Origin: Pseudomonadota bacterium
Lineage (GTDB): Bacteria; Desulfobacterota; Binatia; Binatales; Binataceae
Direction: 5' to 3'
Assembly: GCA_021323675.1 (NCBI GenBank)
Contig: JAJPKP010000018.1
Span: 1-64,000 of the forward strand
DNA length: 64,000 nucleotides
Below, piece by piece: positions 63,227 through 64,000 of the stretch. The translations under genes were made by a program, and so were the position numbers. The notes under the pieces were generated by a model. It was not told the DNA's origin. It saw only the letters and a program-made list of their open reading frames with translations, and made no database searches. Position 1 is the first letter of the stretch, and each line of letters starts with the position of its first letter.

Positions 63227-64000
63227 ATGAACAGGTTCGATAGAGTTTTCTGGGAAAAGGTCGGTTCCTTAATCAAACTCTACTGGTTTTCCGGCGAACG
63301 CCGGACCGGGCTGAAGCTGCTGGCCTGCGTGGCCGTGCTCAGTGGTCTGGGGATCACGCTGGGCGCCTACAGCTCCTATCTCAATCGCGATTCCACCAAC
63401 GCCCTGGTCGGAAAGCATCTGCCGCTCTTCTACCATCTGATGCTCTTCTGGGTGGGGGTGACCGCGCTTGGGGTTATCGCGAGAGTCCTGGGAATCTACC
63501 TGGGCAGCCTCCTATACATCGAATGGCGCGAATGGCTGACGCACTATTTCGTCGACGCCGGGTTTGCCCATCGTGCCTTTTACCGCATGGGAGCGGTCGG
63601 CAAGGTCGACAATCCCGACCAGCGCATCAGCGACGACTTGAGCTCCTTCGTCTCCTCGACGCTCACGCTCTCGGTGACGGTATTATTCGCGATCGCCGGG
63701 GTTGCTACCTACTTCGCGATTCTGTGGTCCATCTCCGCCGCGCTCGCATCGACCCTGGTTGTATATGCGATAGTGGGCTCATATCTGTCGGTCGTGATAG
63801 GACGGCGGCTGGTAAGCCTCAACTACTATCAGGAAAGGTACCAGGCTGATTTTCGCTTCGGCCTGGTTCATGTGCGCGATAACATCGAGCCGATTCTCAT
63901 CTACGGAGGAGAGCAGCACGAGACGCTCCAGTTGAAGCGCCGGTTCTCCAAGGTCGTACAGAACTTCAAGGAGCTCGTTCTCTGGCAGCGCAATCTCGGT
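63227..64000 (+). CDS. SbmA/BacA-like ABC transporter, N-terminal membrane domain (3' end outside window)
   Basis: The first 258 residues of an ABC transporter of the SbmA/BacA or YddA type run to the window edge. They contain four visible membrane helices (LLACVAVLSGLGITLGAYSSYL, in parts: LACVAVLSGLG; FYHLMLFWVGVTALGVIARV, in parts: FWVGVTALGVIA). The family motifs EWREWLT, NPDQRISDDL and EADFRFGLVHVRDN-like QADFRFGLVHVRDN and YGGEQHE are present. Relatives move peptides, very-long-chain fatty acids or cobalamin. ATG 63227 is the first good start. Whether an ATPase domain is fused downstream cannot be seen. Confidence 0.9.
   Translation, partial: MNRFDRVFWEKVGSLIKLYWFSGERRTGLKLLACVAVLSGLGITLGAYSSYLNRDSTNALVGKHLPLFYHLMLFWVGVTALGVIARVLGIYLGSLLYIEWREWLTHYFVDAGFAHRAFYRMGAVGKVDNPDQRISDDLSSFVSSTLTLSVTVLFAIAGVATYFAILWSISAALASTLVVYAIVGSYLSVVIGRRLVSLNYYQERYQADFRFGLVHVRDNIEPILIYGGEQHETLQLKRRFSKVVQNFKELVLWQRNLG

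Noticed and set aside
63037..63276. A 79-residue minus-strand frame before the ABC transporter gene
   Set aside because: It overlaps the start of the ABC gene, has no recognisable motif and no clear ribosome-binding site.

Overview
The window is about 64 kb of densely coding, GC-rich chromosomal DNA. A sigma-54 activator fragment, a good sigma-54 promoter, an aa3-type oxidase, a quinol-type NO reductase and membrane-bound respiratory subunits indicate a respiring bacterium. The many lone enzymes (LLM flavin monooxygenase, P450, amidohydrolases, DUF3237, CoxLS-like molybdenum hydroxylase) resemble uncultivated soil lineages such as Binatota, Methylomirabilota or Rokubacteria. That placement is an impression from gene content and was not tested.

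Layout. 1-3.0 kb: end of a sigma-54 activator, then an acyl-CoA dehydrogenase and a TreT-like trehalose synthase on the minus strand. 3.4-11.6 kb: a tight plus-strand operon of HlyD adaptor, two ABC ATPases, two ABC-2 permeases, a beta-CASP RNase-like protein and an AMP/thymidine phosphorylase family enzyme. The transporter part looks like an unfused YhiI-RbbA-YhhJ system. 11.7-14 kb: quinol-dependent NO reductase. 14-15.2 kb: a small WW-rich protein and an HTH-EIIA fusion regulator, both minus strand. 15.6-22.9 kb: a six-gene complex related to hydrogenase 4 and complex I. Its large subunit has lost most NiFe cysteine ligands, so it is an energy-converting hydrogenase-related (Ehr-like) complex and probably not a hydrogenase. 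23-27.2 kb: cytochrome c oxidase operon (minus) led by a ferritin-like gene.

27.5-33 kb: CBS protein, P450 with 3Fe-4S ferredoxin and LLM oxidoreductase, and an S9 peptidase. 33-41.4 kb, mostly minus: a beta-lactamase/NamZ fusion, nitroreductase, RtcA, a secreted glycoside-hydrolase-like protein with a polysaccharide deacetylase, a UspA protein and a Ycf46-like AAA ATPase. 41.6-48.5 kb: hemerythrin-like protein, desaturase, DEAD-box helicase, a nitrilase-fold protein lacking its catalytic cysteine, TrpB2 and an ammonium transporter behind a sigma-54 promoter. 48.9-61.4 kb: methyltransferase, HTH-citrate synthase fusion, transglutaminase-like protein, zinc dehydrogenase, amidohydrolase, DUF3237, Mrp ATPase, ferredoxin, CoaBC, a two-subunit molybdenum hydroxylase and a second amidohydrolase.

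61.5-63.2 kb: tRNA-Leu(UAA) followed by a small scarred region with an intact VapBC pair, a frameshifted UspA remnant and a decayed second copy of the vapB promoter and 5' end. The window ends inside an SbmA/BacA-like ABC transporter.

The strongest candidates for something unusual are the Ehr-like complex with its neighbouring HTH-EIIA regulator, the two independent fusions of an excisionase-type HTH to metabolic domains, the nitrilase-fold protein with Cys replaced by Ala, and the unfused RbbA-like operon joined to RNA-turnover enzymes.
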